Source of the DNA: CAZMZW01 sp963802275
GTDB lineage: Bacteria; Chloroflexota; Anaerolineae; Anaerolineales; Anaerolineaceae
Length of the DNA stretch: 64,000 bases
Reading direction: 5' to 3'
Assembly (NCBI GenBank): GCA_963802275.1
Contig: CAWDIB010000004.1
Coordinates: forward strand, 744,001 to 808,000
Made by a program: the position numbers and the translations under genes. This document shows positions 61,527 through 64,000 of the stretch, one piece after another (position 1 is the first letter of the stretch; each line of letters starts with the position of its first letter). The notes below the pieces were generated by a model, which saw only the letters and a program-made list of their open reading frames with translations, was not told where the DNA came from and made no database searches.

Positions 61527-63852
61527 AATATTCCCGCGAATCACCAAAACTCAACACCGGCCTGACCCCCGTGCCGGGTTCGGGTTTGCCGATGATGCCC
61601 ATCTGCTCCAATTTTTCCACCATCCGAGCTGACCGCATGTACCCGATGGATAGCTTGCGCTGCAAGAGGGAAATGGATGCCTTCCCTTCCAGCCGCACCA
61701 CCTGGATTGCTTTTTCAATGAGCTCATCCTCATTGCCATCTTCCAGGTCTTTGAGGGGAATCTGTGGCTGCGTGGCAATCAGCGGCATTTCGTCCGGCAG
61801 CGGCTCGCCGCTTGCCTGTGCCATCTTTTTACGTTCCTCGCCCACGTTCTGCCAATATTCCACGATGCGTTCAATTTCATGGTCTGACACGAACACACCC
61901 TGCAGGCGCCGGGATGCGCCCAAATGCGGTGCATGGAAGAGCATGTCACCCTTGCCCACCAGGCGGTCGGCACCGCTTTTGTCAATGCCCACGCGGCTAT
62001 CGGTGCCGGAGACGACCGCAAATGAAATGCGGTTGGGGAAGTTGGCCTTGATCTTGCCTGTAATGACATCCACCGACGGACGCTGGGTGGCAATGATCAG
62101 GTGGATGCCGGTGGCACGTGCCATTTCCGCCAGGCGGTTCAGGGTGGATTCGGTTTCCACCGGGGATAACATCATCAAGGTGGCCAATTCATCAATCGCC
62201 ACCACGATAAAGGGCATTTTTTCCTTCTGGGTGGCGTTGTATTCGCCAATATCGCGGACACCAACGTTGCGGAATTCCTCCAAACGACGGTCCATCTCAC
62301 GCACCAGCCACTTGAGATAAGATGGCACCCTTTCTGGATCGACAATGACCGGGTTGATCAAGTGCGGGATGCGATTGTAATTGGTCAATTCCACCCGCTT
62401 GGGATCGATCATCAGCAGTTTCATTTCATCCGGTGAATATTGAAGCAGAAGACTGGCCAAAATAGAATTCATGCACACTGACTTGCCTGAACCGGTCGAA
62501 CCGGCAATCAGCAAATGCGGCATTTCCCCCAGCGAAACAGTATGCGCTTTTCCGGCCACATCCTTGCCCAGCACGAATTTAAGCTCACCGCGCGTTTTAT
62601 GAAATGTCTCGCTTTCCATACCTTCGCGCAGTGAGACCAACTCAAGGTCACTGTTGGGCACTTCAATGCCTATATAGGATTTGCCCGGCACGGGGGTTTC
62701 CATGCGCACATTGCGCACAGAAAGCGCCAGGGCGATATCACCGGCATGATTGCTGATCTTGGAAATCATCACCCGCTTGGGGCCAGCACGGCGGTCGAGC
62801 AAACCCGGTTCAAGGCAGAACTGGGTAAAGGTGGGACCATGATGGATTTCCACCACTTTGGAAGGCGCACCTAGAGATCCCAGGGTTTCTTCGATGATAC
62901 TGGCGCGGTTCTTATCCACATCTTCGCGGAAATTCTTCCTGGTTGGCAAGTCAAGCATGTCACCAATGGCAGGGGGAGGAAAAGCTGATTTCCCGCTCTT
63001 GCGCCTTACCTGGAGTCCGCCATTAAGTGAAAAACCAGGGTCTTTCTCCTGGCTGCGTTTTTTTTGTAACGGAAACTTATGAACCGCCTCTTTGGTCGAA
63101 TCTCCCGATTGATTGTTTTGCTTAAAGGGGATGAAGACGGATTTATCCAGCACGGTGGCGGAATTGACTGCTGATCTACCACCCGTTTCCTTTTTCAAGG
63201 TTGAAAGTTGATCAACCCCGTTGGAAACCAGTTGCCCGGTTTTACGGGCGGAAGTAGAAAATTTTTGGAAAAGGTCCGGGATGGCAAGGTCCAAAGTCAA
63301 CACCAGCGCGATCAACAACCAGGCCAGCAGGACGATGAAACCACCCCAATCCCCCAGGGTGATGGTCAATAACCGTTCAAAGACGGCACCCAATACTCCC
63401 CCACCCTGACCGGTCTGCGCCAGTTCCCAGCCACCACCAAAAAGCCAATGCAACCAGGTGAATAAATTGAAAACAAGCAAACCAACTCCCAGCTGCCTTT
63501 GAGTGGAAAGGCGGGGAAGCCGTTGTTCTTTACGAAACAGCGTCCAAATACCCAGCAGCAAGAGGGCAAAGGGAACCAGAAAAGCGGCATATCCAGCCAC
63601 GAATTGCAGGAATTTGGAAATTCCGCCCAACATGCCGCCCTCTCCGCCGGTAATGAGACTGACCAGGGACAATAAACCCAGGAATGCCAAAACGATTCCG
63701 AGAATGTCCTTTTTGCGTTCCGGTGAAATACTGCTCACCGACCGCGATAATTTGCGGGCAGCCCTGCCGATGCTCTCACCTTTCCTGGTCGGTTTAATGG
63801 TGATCAGCGGGTTTTTACGGGTTTGTTTTTTGCGGGAGGAATTTCTAGTCAC
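61525..63852 (-). CDS. ftsK: DNA translocase FtsK/SpoIIIE
   Basis: 775 residues. About four N-terminal membrane helices (KDILGIVLAFLGLLSLVSLI, AAFLVPFALLLLGIWTLF and two more), a linker, then the motor: alpha domain with TPVPGKSYIGIEVPN-like part, Walker A AGSTGSGKSVCMNSIL at about 445-460, Walker B MPFIVVAIDELATLMM near 550, the FtsK signature HLIIATQRPSVDVITGKIKANFPNRI-type (seen as HLIIATQRPSVDVITG), and a C-terminal gamma winged helix (SISLLQRKLSIGYMRSARMV). It pumps DNA at the division septum and activates XerCD. The start is GTG 63852. Length and domains are complete. Confidence 0.97.
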   Translation of the reverse strand: MTRNSSRKKQTRKNPLITIKPTRKGESIGRAARKLSRSVSSISPERKKDILGIVLAFLGLLSLVSLITGGEGGMLGGISKFLQFVAGYAAFLVPFALLLLGIWTLFRKEQRLPRLSTQRQLGVGLLVFNLFTWLHWLFGGGWELAQTGQGGGVLGAVFERLLTITLGDWGGFIVLLAWLLIALVLTLDLAIPDLFQKFSTSARKTGQLVSNGVDQLSTLKKETGGRSAVNSATVLDKSVFIPFKQNNQSGDSTKEAVHKFPLQKKRSQEKDPGFSLNGGLQVRRKSGKSAFPPPAIGDMLDLPTRKNFREDVDKNRASIIEETLGSLGAPSKVVEIHHGPTFTQFCLEPGLLDRRAGPKRVMISKISNHAGDIALALSVRNVRMETPVPGKSYIGIEVPNSDLELVSLREGMESETFHKTRGELKFVLGKDVAGKAHTVSLGEMPHLLIAGSTGSGKSVCMNSILASLLLQYSPDEMKLLMIDPKRVELTNYNRIPHLINPVIVDPERVPSYLKWLVREMDRRLEEFRNVGVRDIGEYNATQKEKMPFIVVAIDELATLMMLSPVETESTLNRLAEMARATGIHLIIATQRPSVDVITGKIKANFPNRISFAVVSGTDSRVGIDKSGADRLVGKGDMLFHAPHLGASRRLQGVFVSDHEIERIVEYWQNVGEERKKMAQASGEPLPDEMPLIATQPQIPLKDLEDGNEDELIEKAIQVVRLEGKASISLLQRKLSIGYMRSARMVEKLEQMGIIGKPEPGTGVRPVLSFGDSREY

Positions 63853-63914
63853 AATTAATCCGAAATCTTGTTCTAATTATAGCATTGGGGTAAAAAATAT
63901 CCCCAACACACATA

Positions 63915-64000
63915 TTACCCAATTTTTCGGCGAACCAGCAGTGCCAGGAAAGCAGCTACGACTGCCAGTAAGGCAAAACCGATCTGCAGAAACCGCAAAG
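63915..64000 (-). CDS. C-terminal end of a membrane protein, cut by the window edge
   Basis: The last 27 residues of a minus-strand frame, LRFLQIGFALLAVVAAFLALLVRRKIG, form a single hydrophobic helix followed by basic residues and a stop at 63915. This looks like a C-terminal membrane anchor of a surface or secreted protein; the body lies outside the window. Confidence 0.5.
   Translation of the reverse strand, partial: LRFLQIGFALLAVVAAFLALLVRRKIG

Overview
The window looks like a chromosomal contig from a Chloroflexi bacterium, most likely class Anaerolineae (inference from gene content; no rRNA gene is present to confirm it). Supporting signs are the many lipoproteins with Thr/Pro-rich 'PTPTPT' linkers, TPR and SH3b proteins of that style, a K+-independent type H+-pyrophosphatase, an archaeal-type DUF211 gene, and several genes with a -10 box only 6-7 bases before ATG and no Shine-Dalgarno (probable leaderless mRNAs). 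No phage, IS transposase, CRISPR array or plasmid function was seen.

Layout. 0-7 kb: a tRNA-Val, a DUF1576 membrane protein, uridine phosphorylase, a methyltransferase and a DUF389-SH3b protein, separated by repeat-rich gaps. 7-11 kb: an operon-like run on the minus strand of two tandem M23-peptidase lipoprotein genes (both broken) and a gene with a nucleotidyltransferase-like motif. 11-18 kb: DUF211, a DUF4380-like protein, flavodiiron protein, TPR/membrane genes and an MBL hydrolase. 18-25 kb: an RNA-modification island: a Tgt-like enzyme, two tandem relatives of the aminoglycoside-resistance 16S m7G1405 methyltransferases, RsmF-like, RsmE, a queuosine-precursor transporter and RsmI, then lipA. 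26-38 kb: epimerase, parvulin lipoprotein, CIRCE-controlled groESL, paired TPR proteins, zinc-ribbon proteins and H+-PPase. 38-49 kb: proBA, a PadR/HAAS pair, flavodoxin, a lipoprotein with a VHL-beta-like domain, several secreted proteins, DUF2877, and infC-rpmI-rplT with an AUA start. 49-52.3 kb is decayed. 52-64 kb: macro domain, SpoU methyltransferase, DUF711, an orphan DNA methyltransferase, adenosine-specific kinase-like protein, RNase Z, plsY (with an internal stop), a SAM-I riboswitch with metK, and FtsK.

The strongest functional theme is 18.4-24.8 kb. Four different 16S rRNA methyltransferase families that act on the helix-44 decoding site (C1402, G1405, C1407, U1498 in E. coli numbering) sit within 6.5 kb, the G1405 and C1407 types in one overlapping operon. 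The strongest non-coding signal is a dispersed ~90-base element predicted to fold as an outer stem carrying two hairpins. Its arms change in compensating fashion between copies, and one copy lies inside the hairpin of another. At least a dozen reading frames are broken by single-base indels or stops, some in well-conserved genes, so consensus errors must be separated from true pseudogenes before any loss of function is claimed.
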